This document shows, in pieces, positions 33,946 to 42,590 of a stretch of DNA of 64,000 nucleotides (positions are counted from its first letter, which is position 1; every line of letters begins with the position of its first letter). The position numbers and the translations under genes are program-made. The stretch is taken from positions 13,140 through 77,139 of the forward strand of contig CAZTYW010000002.1 in the NCBI GenBank assembly GCA_964617695.1, in the 5' to 3' direction. The DNA comes from CAZTYW01 sp964617695 (lineage in GTDB: Bacteria; Chloroflexota; Dehalococcoidia; UBA2247; RBG-13-53-26). The notes under the pieces were generated by a model, which was not told the origin of the DNA, made no database searches, and was given only the letters and a program-made list of their open reading frames with translations.

Positions 33946-34794
33946 CTATTGCTTCGGCTGTGCGGGGCGGGAGAATTCCTTAGGAGGCCCCTTCTTGGCC
34001 AGCTCGCAAACAAGGGCAGCAATCGGGCTGGACTGGTTCAACTCGTGCCCGATGGCCAGAGCGTAGCTGAGGTCCTTGGCACCAACGTAGTAAGTGGGCG
34101 GCGGCGGATCCGTCCACATCGACTTGAGCCATCCCCAGTTTTGCACCGAGAAACTGTTCCCGGAACCTATCTTGATGTGCTCGACGAGCAAGTCTTCACC
34201 GGCGCCGTTCTTCATACCCCAGGCTATGGCTTCGGCGGCCACCCATGCGTTGGTTATGGCGCACATGTTATTCACCAGTTTCACGATCTGGCCCATTCCA
34301 AGATCGCCACAGTAGGTGATCCTGCCCATTCTCTCCAATACGTCGCGATACTTCTCAAGCCTGTCTTTATCGCCCCCGACGCTAATTCCCAATGTTCCCG
34401 CCTCGGCCCCCATGCGGGCTCCAACCACCGGGGCATCAAACACGTCCGCCTTCTTGGCCTTGGCCGCCTCTGCCACTTTGTTGCAGAAGGTAGGAGAAAA
34501 CGTGCCCATGAGGAGAATGCCGTCGCCTTCTTTCACCCCTTCCAGAAGACCGTCAGGCCCAAAGACCACCTCCTCAGCCTGTTTGTCGTTCTGCACCATG
34601 ATGATGGTGGCCTCAGATGACCGGGCAACCTCTCTGGGTGTCTTGACCTCCGTGGCTCCGAGGCCCTTCATTTCCTCAATGGGCGCTCGCCTTACGTGAC
34701 CGCAAACCGTCGTCTCGAAACCGCCGGTTACCACCCTCTTCGCCATAGGAAGTCCTATATCTCCCAGGCCAATGAATCCAACCTTCACCGTCAT
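33946..34794 (-). CDS. 3-hydroxyisobutyrate dehydrogenase-family oxidoreductase (copy 1)
   Basis: A 282-residue beta-hydroxyacid dehydrogenase. It has an N-terminal Rossmann fold 'VGFIGLGDIGLPMAKRVV', a substrate loop 'DAPVVGARMGAEAGTL' and the catalytic lysine in 'GQIVKLVNNMCA'. It would oxidise a 3-hydroxyacid or reduce a semialdehyde with NAD(P). It is clearly paralogous to the gene at 42591-43421, and the two flank the carboxylase and CoA-transferase genes. A ribosome site GGAGGAA precedes the ATG. The exact substrate cannot be assigned. Confidence 0.9.
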   Translation of the reverse strand: MTVKVGFIGLGDIGLPMAKRVVTGGFETTVCGHVRRAPIEEMKGLGATEVKTPREVARSSEATIIMVQNDKQAEEVVFGPDGLLEGVKEGDGILLMGTFSPTFCNKVAEAAKAKKADVFDAPVVGARMGAEAGTLGISVGGDKDRLEKYRDVLERMGRITYCGDLGMGQIVKLVNNMCAITNAWVAAEAIAWGMKNGAGEDLLVEHIKIGSGNSFSVQNWGWLKSMWTDPPPPTYYVGAKDLSYALAIGHELNQSSPIAALVCELAKKGPPKEFSRPAQPKQ

Positions 34795-34982
34795 TCTTGA
34801 TTCCTCCTTTCCCGGCCGTTCTTCACCAAGTATCCCGATATGTCAATGCCTCATTGAACCGACACCACCACGAGCCACCTTCGGCTCGAAAGACACCGGT
34901 GCCATGGTGACGTCGCTTCGCGCGGCTTGGCGCATCCCCGGGCATGTTTCCGCCGGCTCTGCCGCACAGCGCTCTATGTGTC

Positions 34983-37145
34983 TTACTTCCTCTTGTACCT
35001 CATGAACTTGTGCTCATCCAGCTCAATGTAGTTCTGAGGGGGGACGAGCAGCGTTGTCATGGTATGCTCGACGATGGCCGGCCCGTCGACCCTGTTGCCC
35101 GCTTCCAGCAAGTCCTGCTCCCACAGGTCGAAGGTCACCCACTGCCCGTCGAAGAAGGCATCACGCTGACCTTTGTAGGCGTTCTTGGGCGGTTCTTTGC
35201 CCTGAGGCGGATGCGTGGGTATAATGGGCTTCGGTTTCTTGGCCACCGCCTCTACATAGACCTCGGTTATCTGGTAGCCTGACTCTGGATACCGGGCTCC
35301 GGCGGGATAGATGCTGGTATAGGTCTTCTCAAAAGCGCCTATCACTTTGTCGAGGTCCTCGAGACTCTGTACTCTGGCTACGTCAACAGGAACCCCCCAA
35401 TTCGACATCTGACCTATGTATCGGCACGATATCCCACGCCTGAAGCTCACGTCCTCGGCTACGATGCCTTCAGCTTCGAGTTCCGTGAGCCCCCTCTCTT
35501 CCAGCTCTTGCCAGGCCTGGCTCAGAACGCTGCCCTGGAATATTTTGATCTCGTCGGGCATCTGCGGAGTCAGGAAGAAGGTGACGGCCTTGTCATAGCG
35601 ATGGAAGTAGTCAGCAGCAGCCACTCCAAAAGAGGAAAACACTGCCGCCCAGGGTACCACGATAACCTCGTTGAAGTGGATGGCGCGCTCCAGCCCCCAC
35701 AGGTGGAGAGGACCGGCAGCTCCGTAGACGAGTAGAGTGAACTCAGCCGGGTTCAACCCTCTCGACAGAAGCACACCGTTGATGTGGTCGGCTACTTTGG
35801 CGTGCAGCAAGTCCAGGATCTTGCTCGACACGTCGTAGACGTCCTGGCCAAGTGGCTTGGCCACCCTCTCTGTCAACTCATGCTCCGCCCTGTCGCGGTT
35901 GACCTTGATGGTTCCTCCGAGATAGTAGTCCGGGTCCAGGTACCTCATGGTCAGGTCAATGTCGCCGATCGTCACCTGGTCCGAGGCGTACATGGTGCCC
36001 AGGTCGGCCCTGACACTCTCGGGCCCGATGGTAATCCGCTTCGTCACCGGGTCTGCGTGTACCACGTGGCTGCAGCCGGCGCCGAGACAGTCGATGGCGA
36101 TCATGGGCATCCTCAACCGGTGGCCGGAAAACTCCGGCTCCTTGTTCACCGGCAGAAGCCGGTTGGCAATCAGACCAATGTCGCAGGTGGTACAGCCCAG
36201 GTCCCAGCAAACCAGGTTGGGGATATTCAGAAAGTCGGCGATGAACTTCCCGCCGAGCAGGCCTCCAACCGGACCTGAGATGGCCGCCTCGGCCAACTTG
36301 GGATAGCGGATCGTTGCCGCCGCTCCGTAACCCAGCAAGGTCAACAACTCGTGGTTGTAGCCTTCTTTCCTGGCTGCCTCCTCCACCAGGAACAGCTTCC
36401 TCCTGGCGATCTCTGCTATGTAGCACTGAATAAGAAGGGTCTTCAGTCTTTCGTTCTCGTTGGGGACGGAACACATTTCGTGAGAGGCGACCACAGGCAC
36501 GTCAAGGCCGCGCCTCTCCACCATCTCCCTGGCGATCTGGGCAATCCGCATCTCGTGGGCAGAGTTTGCATACGATGCGAGGGTTAGAATGCCAATTACC
36601 TCTACCCCGGAGTCCAGAAGTTCGGTGACTGCCTGCACTGCCTCGTCCTCCACCAGCGGAATGACGACCGTGCCGGGGAAGTAGTGGTGCTCCATGTAGT
36701 AGCTGCCAACCGAGATTCGCTCGGTCACCTCCTTGATGTTCTCAGGGTTCACCATCCAGGGCGTGTGTTCATGCAATTGCTGGTGCAGTATGTCCTCGTA
36801 GGACTGGCCTATCCAGGTGAGGCCCCTTTCCATGATGGGCATGTCGGCGAATCCCCTGGTTACGATCAAACCCACTTTGCTCCCACTCTGGGTTACCAGG
36901 ATGTTGACCATCGACGTCCCGGTGTATGTGGATGACCGCGCTGCCTGATGAATCTGGGCCGTGGTCATTTCCCAACGTCGGGCCGCGTCTTCCAGCGAGC
37001 CAAGGTAGCTGATCGCCTCGTCTTCGGGGTGAGTCAGGAACTTCCCGGTAGAAAACGCTCCGTCCTCGTCGACCAGGAAGCAGTCTGTCATGGAACCGCC
37101 CGCGTCCTGGGCGATTATGTACCTCTCTTCTACCTTGTCCGCCAT
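34983..37145 (-). CDS. Acetone carboxylase-like beta subunit (HyuA / hydantoinase A family)
   Basis: A 720-residue ATP-using subunit of the hydantoinase/oxoprolinase/acetone carboxylase family. The actin-like phosphate loops appear as 'AQDAGGSMTDCFLVDEDG' near residue 10 and 'LGCTTCDIGLIA' in the middle, with 'GYGAAATIRYPKLAEAAISG' and 'YGAAGPLHLWGLERAI'. In acetone carboxylase this subunit phosphorylates the substrate enolate and bicarbonate. The start at ATG 37145 lies 4 bases after the gamma-like gene, and the longer open frame overlaps that gene. The gamma-like gene next door favours a carboxylase over a hydantoinase. Confidence 0.88.
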   Translation of the reverse strand: MADKVEERYIIAQDAGGSMTDCFLVDEDGAFSTGKFLTHPEDEAISYLGSLEDAARRWEMTTAQIHQAARSSTYTGTSMVNILVTQSGSKVGLIVTRGFADMPIMERGLTWIGQSYEDILHQQLHEHTPWMVNPENIKEVTERISVGSYYMEHHYFPGTVVIPLVEDEAVQAVTELLDSGVEVIGILTLASYANSAHEMRIAQIAREMVERRGLDVPVVASHEMCSVPNENERLKTLLIQCYIAEIARRKLFLVEEAARKEGYNHELLTLLGYGAAATIRYPKLAEAAISGPVGGLLGGKFIADFLNIPNLVCWDLGCTTCDIGLIANRLLPVNKEPEFSGHRLRMPMIAIDCLGAGCSHVVHADPVTKRITIGPESVRADLGTMYASDQVTIGDIDLTMRYLDPDYYLGGTIKVNRDRAEHELTERVAKPLGQDVYDVSSKILDLLHAKVADHINGVLLSRGLNPAEFTLLVYGAAGPLHLWGLERAIHFNEVIVVPWAAVFSSFGVAAADYFHRYDKAVTFFLTPQMPDEIKIFQGSVLSQAWQELEERGLTELEAEGIVAEDVSFRRGISCRYIGQMSNWGVPVDVARVQSLEDLDKVIGAFEKTYTSIYPAGARYPESGYQITEVYVEAVAKKPKPIIPTHPPQGKEPPKNAYKGQRDAFFDGQWVTFDLWEQDLLEAGNRVDGPAIVEHTMTTLLVPPQNYIELDEHKFMRYKRK

Positions 37146-37149
37146 TCTT

Positions 37150-37719
37150 CTATGCCTCCTTTGCCCACTGGGCAGGCCTATCCAGCGTCTTGTCCTGGTA
37201 CCAATCGGGGTTCTCGTCTCCCAGCGGTGCGCCCAACCACTCCCGATAGAACGTGTCCAGATCGGGCAGCATCTCGAATATCGGCGGATAGCCGATGGGA
37301 ACAACCTCGACCCCTAGCTGGGCAAAGCATCCGGGACAGTAAAACTCCCTTATTTCTACCAGATGCGGGTCGTTGACCGCTTCCTCTACGGGCATTACCA
37401 CCGCCATCTCTTCGTGCGTCCTCCTCCCCAGGATCCGGCAGCTCAGCTTCCAGTTGATGCGATAGTCGCCGAATTCCTGTCCGCAGTCGCACTTGACCAC
37501 ACGGCCCCCGCTGTCCTTGGCCACGATATAGAGGTGGTCCGAGATGCGGAGAAGTATCTTGTCCTGCCACGGAACGCGTTCCTGCAGCACCTCAAGGTAC
37601 TTCCAGAACCGCCGTTTGTCTTTGGGAGACAGGCGCATGAGTCTCTTTGCGTCCTCCCAGGGCAGCTTGCCGTCTACCAGAAGCTTCAGGTTTTCCTTGG
37701 TAGCAATGTCCTCTGACAT
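37150..37719 (-). CDS. Acetone carboxylase-like gamma subunit
   Basis: A 189-residue protein matching the acetone carboxylase gamma family as I recall it: 'VVKCDCGQEFGDYRINWKL' and 'REFYCPGCFAQLGVEVV' give four cysteines for a structural zinc, and 'MLPDLDTFYREWLG' is the conserved C-terminal signature. The family's known members are small subunits of acetone and related ketone carboxylases, so this gene is what separates the locus from ordinary hydantoinase pairs. It lies 9 bases after the alpha-like gene and 4 bases before the beta-like gene. The N-terminus (about 60 residues, 'MRLSPKDKRRFWKYLEVLQE') is helical. Confidence 0.85.
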   Translation of the reverse strand: MSEDIATKENLKLLVDGKLPWEDAKRLMRLSPKDKRRFWKYLEVLQERVPWQDKILLRISDHLYIVAKDSGGRVVKCDCGQEFGDYRINWKLSCRILGRRTHEEMAVVMPVEEAVNDPHLVEIREFYCPGCFAQLGVEVVPIGYPPIFEMLPDLDTFYREWLGAPLGDENPDWYQDKTLDRPAQWAKEA

Positions 37720-37728
37720 CTTCCCTCC

Positions 37729-39909
37729 TTACAGCCGATAATCGTCGTCCAACTGCCACATCCCCACCAACTGACGTCGGAACTTCTCGTATTTCATGCC
37801 GTCGGCAAACATGCTGTAAACGTCTTCACCCCAGTCCTTATTCAACACATGCTGCCTCTCTTCCCGCCACCAGTCCTTGGCGTCGACCGACTTCTCTTTC
37901 CTGGCGTTGCGAATCTGCTGCCTCAGCTCGCCGGTCTCCGCTGCCTTTGCTTTGCCGTTCTCATCGACTACTACGCCATACAGAGTCCTGGCCACATCCG
38001 CCGTGACCCAGCCATACCTTGCGTCCTCCTCCACCAGGCCCGGGTCCCTTTCCAGAACATCCCCCCAGCCTCCCCGGCAGGCTGAGGCGCTGGCGAACAG
38101 GTCGCCGTCCTTGCAGAGTATGTTCGGCGTGGCGCCTTTGAAGGCCTCCACGCTTCCAGCTTTTAGCTTCCCTTCTTTCAACCACTCCCTCATCTGGATG
38201 AAGTCGGTGGGATAAGGTTTGCCTTCCTGTATGAGTTCCCTCATGTTCGTGTCGTGGGCGAAGACAACAACGTCGTTCGACCCAGGGTAGCCACCACACA
38301 TTCCCGTGGCGGACCTGCCCATGCCGTTGGTGGAGGCGAAAGTCGCCACTATCAGCGACTGGCCGGGCTCGGTGATCATCTGGAGCATTGCTATTCCCAG
38401 CCCGCCTCTGAATTTGCCGTGCCCACAGTAGTTGGGTACGAGCTTCTTGCCAATGTTGAGATTGGTTGGCTGCAAGAACTCAGCCAGCTCCGTCTCTCCC
38501 ATATCCGGCGCGGGATTGGGTGTGCACACCGCAGCCGAAAGCCCGTCTCTGTAAGGCATACCGCCCTCGCTCCAGCAGGTGATGAGGGTCATGTCGCCCC
38601 CAGCCCAGCGGAACCCGTCTTTCATTATGCCAGCCAGCCCGTAGCCAACACCGCAGCCATCCATCGGGAAGGTCTCCTCCAGGTAGCCTCTGGCAAAGAA
38701 CGCCATACTGAGCGTGTTGTGGAACAGGAAGCAGTATTTGCCGATCTCGGCCAGGCACATGACCGTGGCCGCAAAGGGGTTTTGTGGATTGAACATGCAG
38801 CCAGGAGGCAGGTTCCACTCAGTCATATACATCAGTGACGAGTTCAAGGTCGAGGTATAGGCGAACATTGGCCAGCAGCCGAGCGAGGTCAGCATTCTTA
38901 CCGCAGGTTCATAGCCATTGCAGTGGAATTCGTCTTCGCTGGTTAGCCCTTCTGCATCCATGTACAGGCTGCCGTCCGGCCGGACATGAAGCGTGCAAGG
39001 CTCATGAAGGAGCCAGTCTCTGTTCGAACCGGCAAACAGCTTGCCCACGACTCCTTTGTACTTCACCATGTTCAGGTGAAGATAGTTGTACATCCCGGGC
39101 ACCGCCTGAGTCTTTATCCTCTCTACCAGGAGTCGCCGCTCCCTCTCAATGATCTCCTTCACCCCCCTCCGGTAGTACTCAACCCCGAACTCTTCAATGA
39201 TGTCCAGAACGCGGTCGTGCAGCGCCACCGCTCCGGCAGTCCTCATTTTGTCATCCAGGATATTGAAGGCCTCCGTCCGCGTCCGCCTCTTCCAGTGTAG
39301 CTCCCACCACTTGTGCGTCTTGAAATTCGCCCCTATTTTGGTGGGCGGATAGGTGAATCCGTCGGTGAAAACGCTGGGCGAAATGGTGCCCAGACCGCCG
39401 GGCTGGAGGCCCCCGACATCCACAATGTGGTTCAGCCCTGCAGTCCAGCCAATTAGTTCATCTTTATAGAATATGGGCACCCAGGTGTAATTGTCTGCGT
39501 TGTGGGGAGCGCCGTAGAGAGCGTCATTCGTGGCGAACACGTCCCCCACGTTGATTCCGGGGTCCTCTTCAAAGCCCAGATCAGCTATCGATCGGATCAT
39601 GAAAGGGAAGGATTGGATATGCCCGGCCAGCCCGTAGGAAGCGGAAACAATGTCTCCCTCCGGAGTTGCCAGCATAAACAAGAGCTCCCCCTGGATCAGG
39701 GACATGGGGTTGGCCGATATCAACTTGGCCATCTCCCTGGCATTTATGCAGGCGGCTACCAGCCTCATCTGGAACCTCATGAATTTGGCCGGGTCACTTT
39801 CCACCAGTTCCAGGTTCTCCAGCCCGTAGGCAAAGCCGGTATCCTTGAATAGCCGCTCCTTCTCGTCCACTACCTCCTTCAGCGTGTTGGCCTGATAGCA
39901 AATGCCCAT
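37729..39909 (-). CDS. Acetone carboxylase-like alpha subunit (HyuB / hydantoinase B family)
   Basis: A 726-residue catalytic subunit. 'GDVFATNDALYGAPHNADNY' followed by 'GLNHIVDVGGLQPGG' supplies His/Asp/His residues that fit the metal (Mn) site of acetone carboxylase. 'GYGLAGIMKDGFRWAGGDM' and 'GHGKFRGGLGIAMLQMI' are also typical of the HyuB fold. It should join the activated substrate to activated CO2 to make a beta-keto acid or similar. The substrate could be acetone, another ketone or an aromatic ketone; sequence alone does not decide. It comes 12 bases after the CoA-transferase gene. Confidence 0.88.
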   Translation of the reverse strand: MGICYQANTLKEVVDEKERLFKDTGFAYGLENLELVESDPAKFMRFQMRLVAACINAREMAKLISANPMSLIQGELLFMLATPEGDIVSASYGLAGHIQSFPFMIRSIADLGFEEDPGINVGDVFATNDALYGAPHNADNYTWVPIFYKDELIGWTAGLNHIVDVGGLQPGGLGTISPSVFTDGFTYPPTKIGANFKTHKWWELHWKRRTRTEAFNILDDKMRTAGAVALHDRVLDIIEEFGVEYYRRGVKEIIERERRLLVERIKTQAVPGMYNYLHLNMVKYKGVVGKLFAGSNRDWLLHEPCTLHVRPDGSLYMDAEGLTSEDEFHCNGYEPAVRMLTSLGCWPMFAYTSTLNSSLMYMTEWNLPPGCMFNPQNPFAATVMCLAEIGKYCFLFHNTLSMAFFARGYLEETFPMDGCGVGYGLAGIMKDGFRWAGGDMTLITCWSEGGMPYRDGLSAAVCTPNPAPDMGETELAEFLQPTNLNIGKKLVPNYCGHGKFRGGLGIAMLQMITEPGQSLIVATFASTNGMGRSATGMCGGYPGSNDVVVFAHDTNMRELIQEGKPYPTDFIQMREWLKEGKLKAGSVEAFKGATPNILCKDGDLFASASACRGGWGDVLERDPGLVEEDARYGWVTADVARTLYGVVVDENGKAKAAETGELRQQIRNARKEKSVDAKDWWREERQHVLNKDWGEDVYSMFADGMKYEKFRRQLVGMWQLDDDYRL

Positions 39910-39920
39910 AGCGCCTCCTT

Positions 39921-41144
39921 CTAGAGAATCGTGCCTTCGCTCTTGAGCCCGGCTATGTCATCCCAGGTATAGCCAAGGTCCAACAGGATTTCCTCTGTGT
40001 GCTGTCCCAACTCTGGCGCCAGCGACTTCACCGTGGCTGGGGTCTTGCTGAACTTGACGGGGCTGTTTATCGCCTTGAACCGCACACCGGGGGCGTACTC
40101 CAATTCAATGAAGAAGTCGTTTTCCCAGGCTTGTGGGTCGCCGGCCACTTCCACGGGTGTCTGGATGCGCCCCAGAACCAGATCGAACTCCTGCGCTATT
40201 GCCTCCCACTCGGCAGCGGTCTTGCCGGCTATGATCTCATCCAGTGCTGCTATCAGGGTCAGGTTCTGCTCCATCCTCTTCATATGGGAGTCGAACCTGG
40301 CTTCCTTTTCCCACTCGGGCTTGCCTATTGCCTTGCAGAACGCGGGCCAGTGCCGGTCCGTTTGGGGCATTACCAGCATTATCCATTTCCCATCTTTGGC
40401 CTGATAGCAGTTCCACAACGCGTTGGTGACGCGTCTTCTGTCCGTCTGCGGCAGGTTGACTCCCTGATGCAACGCGGTGCCAACATCGAAACTCAGCCCC
40501 CATACCGCCAGGTGATACAGATTGAGCTCGACCTTCTGGGCCACACCTGTTTTCTCCCGACAGAACAGCGCTGCTGCGATAGCTCCGGCGATAGCCGGAG
40601 AGGCCAGGTTATCCCCCAGGCCCGGCCGCTGCGGACGCAGGGCCTCACTGGGCGCCGATAGTCGGTCCATCATGCCGCTCCTGGCCCACCACGCCGCATA
40701 GTCGAAGCCGGGCTTGTGCCGGTCGGGACCGCCGGTCCCGTACCCGGTGCACTGGCAGTAGATCAGGCTGGGGTTTATCTTGCTCAGAGTCTCGTAGTCG
40801 GCCTTTGCCCGCTCAATAGCTCTCGGATCGAAGTTTGTGGCAAAGACATCGGCGTTTTCCACCAGCTTGTAGAGTATCTCTCGGCCACGCTCCGTCATCA
40901 CATTCAGGCCGATGCCCCTCTTGTTGCGATTGAAGTAGTGAAACCACATGCTGGGTTTGATGTCTGCAGGTGGCGCCTGTCCTTCTATGGCCTGCGGGAA
41001 CCGCACCGGATCCCCACCCGCCTTGAAGTTCTCCACCTTGATGACTTCGGCACCCCAATCGGCAAGAATAGCGGTGGCGGTCGGCACGAGCAGGAAGTGA
41101 CCGAACTCAATTACCTTCACGCCATCGAAAGCTCCACTGCTCAT
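39921..41144 (-). CDS. CoA-transferase family III (CaiB/BaiF)
   Basis: A 407-residue type III CoA-transferase. The opening 'FDGVKVIEFGHFLLVPTATA' and 'ILADWGAEVIKVEN' are characteristic; the catalytic aspartate is expected in 'DYAAWWARSGMMD', and 'NRNKRGIGLNVMTERGREIL' binds CoA. It moves CoA between carboxylic acids. Placed directly before the carboxylase genes, it may activate the carboxylated product or the incoming acid. ATG 41144 has AAGGAG just upstream; the open frame extends 39 bases further. Confidence 0.92.
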   Translation of the reverse strand: MSSGAFDGVKVIEFGHFLLVPTATAILADWGAEVIKVENFKAGGDPVRFPQAIEGQAPPADIKPSMWFHYFNRNKRGIGLNVMTERGREILYKLVENADVFATNFDPRAIERAKADYETLSKINPSLIYCQCTGYGTGGPDRHKPGFDYAAWWARSGMMDRLSAPSEALRPQRPGLGDNLASPAIAGAIAAALFCREKTGVAQKVELNLYHLAVWGLSFDVGTALHQGVNLPQTDRRRVTNALWNCYQAKDGKWIMLVMPQTDRHWPAFCKAIGKPEWEKEARFDSHMKRMEQNLTLIAALDEIIAGKTAAEWEAIAQEFDLVLGRIQTPVEVAGDPQAWENDFFIELEYAPGVRFKAINSPVKFSKTPATVKSLAPELGQHTEEILLDLGYTWDDIAGLKSEGTIL

Positions 41145-41168
41145 TTCTCCTTCAGCCTCCTTATCCTT

Positions 41169-41196
41169 CACGCGGCGGAGCAAGCTCCGCCGCGTG
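41169..41196 (-). terminator. Near-perfect 13-bp hairpin between the LivK-like and CoA-transferase genes
   Basis: CACGCGGCGGAGC and GCTCCGCCGCGTG are complementary with 2 bases between (effectively a 12-bp stem with a CAAG loop). It lies 45 bases after the LivK-like stop and 25 bases before the CoA-transferase start, without a T-run. It may attenuate read-through and raise the level of the binding protein over the downstream genes. Confidence 0.5.
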
Positions 41197-41241
41197 AGCA
41201 GTCATAGGAAACCTCCCAGGTCGGTCCTCCGTAACCGGGCC

Positions 41242-42468
41242 TTACTCGAGAACAATGGGCAGCCAGTCAGTAACCTTCCTCACAATATCCTCGTCTGCAG
41301 CGCTCCACTCGTATATACCGGTGTAATTCCAGGTATACCGCTTCGTGTCGCTGAAGCCCCACGTCTCGTAACCGTCCCAGGTCGTCTCAAACCCTATAGC
41401 TGTGTCATAAAAGGCCTGACTGTCGTAGTTCTCCAGCCCCACTTCCTTCACCGTTTCCTCCAGGACCTGGAAGAAAGCGTAACACTGGTGGAATCCACCT
41501 ATGTAGCCTATGCCGGCATGGACCAGAGCGTCATACTGGTCCGGGTGATAGTTGCTCAGGAGCTCCTCGGCCAGCTCGACCACCGGCCCGGTCTCACCCC
41601 ACCAGCGCGTTGGCTGACTGGCGAGCATTCCATCGACGGCGTCCCAGCCGGCCAGGTCAATAATCAGGTCCCTGTAGGCAGCGTGAGCGTCAGTGCCGAT
41701 GAATGGGGCGTCGTATCCCTTGTCTCGATACTGCTTTATGAACGTGGACGTGCCTGTACCGGTCGAGGGCGGGAATAAGTAGTCACAGTTCTTCAACGCC
41801 TCCACCTCACCACTCCACATGTTCACCCCCATAGGAGCCAGGAACCCACCCACCCACTCGAACTGCTGCGGATGGGCCTGGGCATAGTCCCTTATGGCGT
41901 CTCTACAGGCGATAGCATAGGGTTCCTGCCAGCCGGCGGAGCCAATCTTGGCTGGTCCGTTCGTCTCCCAGTCCCAGTCTTCCTCGCTGATCCACTGCAG
42001 AAGGGTGTCAATCAGGCCGTAGGTGGGAGAGTTGGCGCAGAATACCCAGCCGGGCGGGTCTATCAGCGGGGGAGTCGTGATCAGTGCCCATAGCGGCATC
42101 TTGTCCGTCTCGGCGCGGGTGTCCAACGTCTCCGCGGTGGTGGGCAAGGCCGTCACGGCGACCTTCGCCCCCCTGTCCCTGACCCAGTTCCAGCCAGGTA
42201 TGTCGTATTTAGGGTTATACCTGGCGTCGTAAGTGACGACCTTTATCTTCGCGCCCGGGATAATGTCGTTCTCGTTGTAGTACTTGGCCAGGTCCTCTAT
42301 GGCGTAGTTGATTGGCACCAGCGCCGTCGAAGCTGGCCCCGTCATGTCTGAGATATGCCCTATGATAATCTGGCCTTCTTCCTCACCTGCGCAGCCTACG
42401 CAGAGGGTGGCGATCAGAGCCAGAACCATGAGAGCAGACACGGCCACTTTCCTCAGACCATATTTCAT
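41242..42468 (-). CDS. ABC transporter substrate-binding lipoprotein, LivK-like
   Basis: A 408-residue periplasmic-type binding protein (type I fold, Leu/Ile/Val family). The signal peptide ends in the lipobox 'LCVGC', so it should be a lipoprotein. 'IIIGHISDMTGPASTALVPI' and 'DLAKYYNENDIIPGAKIKVV' open the mature domain. It likely delivers the substrate to the LivH/LivM-type permeases at the other end of the same gene run. The binding pocket is aromatic-rich, but the ligand cannot be read. A ribosome site AAAGGAGGAG precedes the ATG. Confidence 0.9.
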   Translation of the reverse strand: MKYGLRKVAVSALMVLALIATLCVGCAGEEEGQIIIGHISDMTGPASTALVPINYAIEDLAKYYNENDIIPGAKIKVVTYDARYNPKYDIPGWNWVRDRGAKVAVTALPTTAETLDTRAETDKMPLWALITTPPLIDPPGWVFCANSPTYGLIDTLLQWISEEDWDWETNGPAKIGSAGWQEPYAIACRDAIRDYAQAHPQQFEWVGGFLAPMGVNMWSGEVEALKNCDYLFPPSTGTGTSTFIKQYRDKGYDAPFIGTDAHAAYRDLIIDLAGWDAVDGMLASQPTRWWGETGPVVELAEELLSNYHPDQYDALVHAGIGYIGGFHQCYAFFQVLEETVKEVGLENYDSQAFYDTAIGFETTWDGYETWGFSDTKRYTWNYTGIYEWSAADEDIVRKVTDWLPIVLE

Positions 42469-42567
42469 TTCTCCTCCTTTCTGCTCCTCTGCTCCGTTTG
42501 CCGGGCTGCAAACGCCCAGAGGAAGCCCTGTTGATGACGTAAGCTCGTCCCCATTGCCGCTATGGCT

Positions 42568-42587
42568 ACCGGCATCCCTGTGCCGGT
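42568..42587 (-). terminator. Short hairpin after the second dehydrogenase gene
   Basis: ACCGGCA and TGCCGGT pair around TCCCTG, directly after the stop of the dehydrogenase gene at 42591. The stem is only 7 bp and no T-run follows, so it may be a weak terminator or a processing signal. Confidence 0.35.
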
Positions 42588-42590
42588 GGT

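Noticed and set aside
34983..39909. Ordinary hydantoinase or 5-oxoprolinase pair
   Set aside because: A gamma-like subunit gene lies between the two large genes, and the alpha-like protein has the His/Asp/His metal region, favouring the acetone carboxylase group. The substrate remains open.
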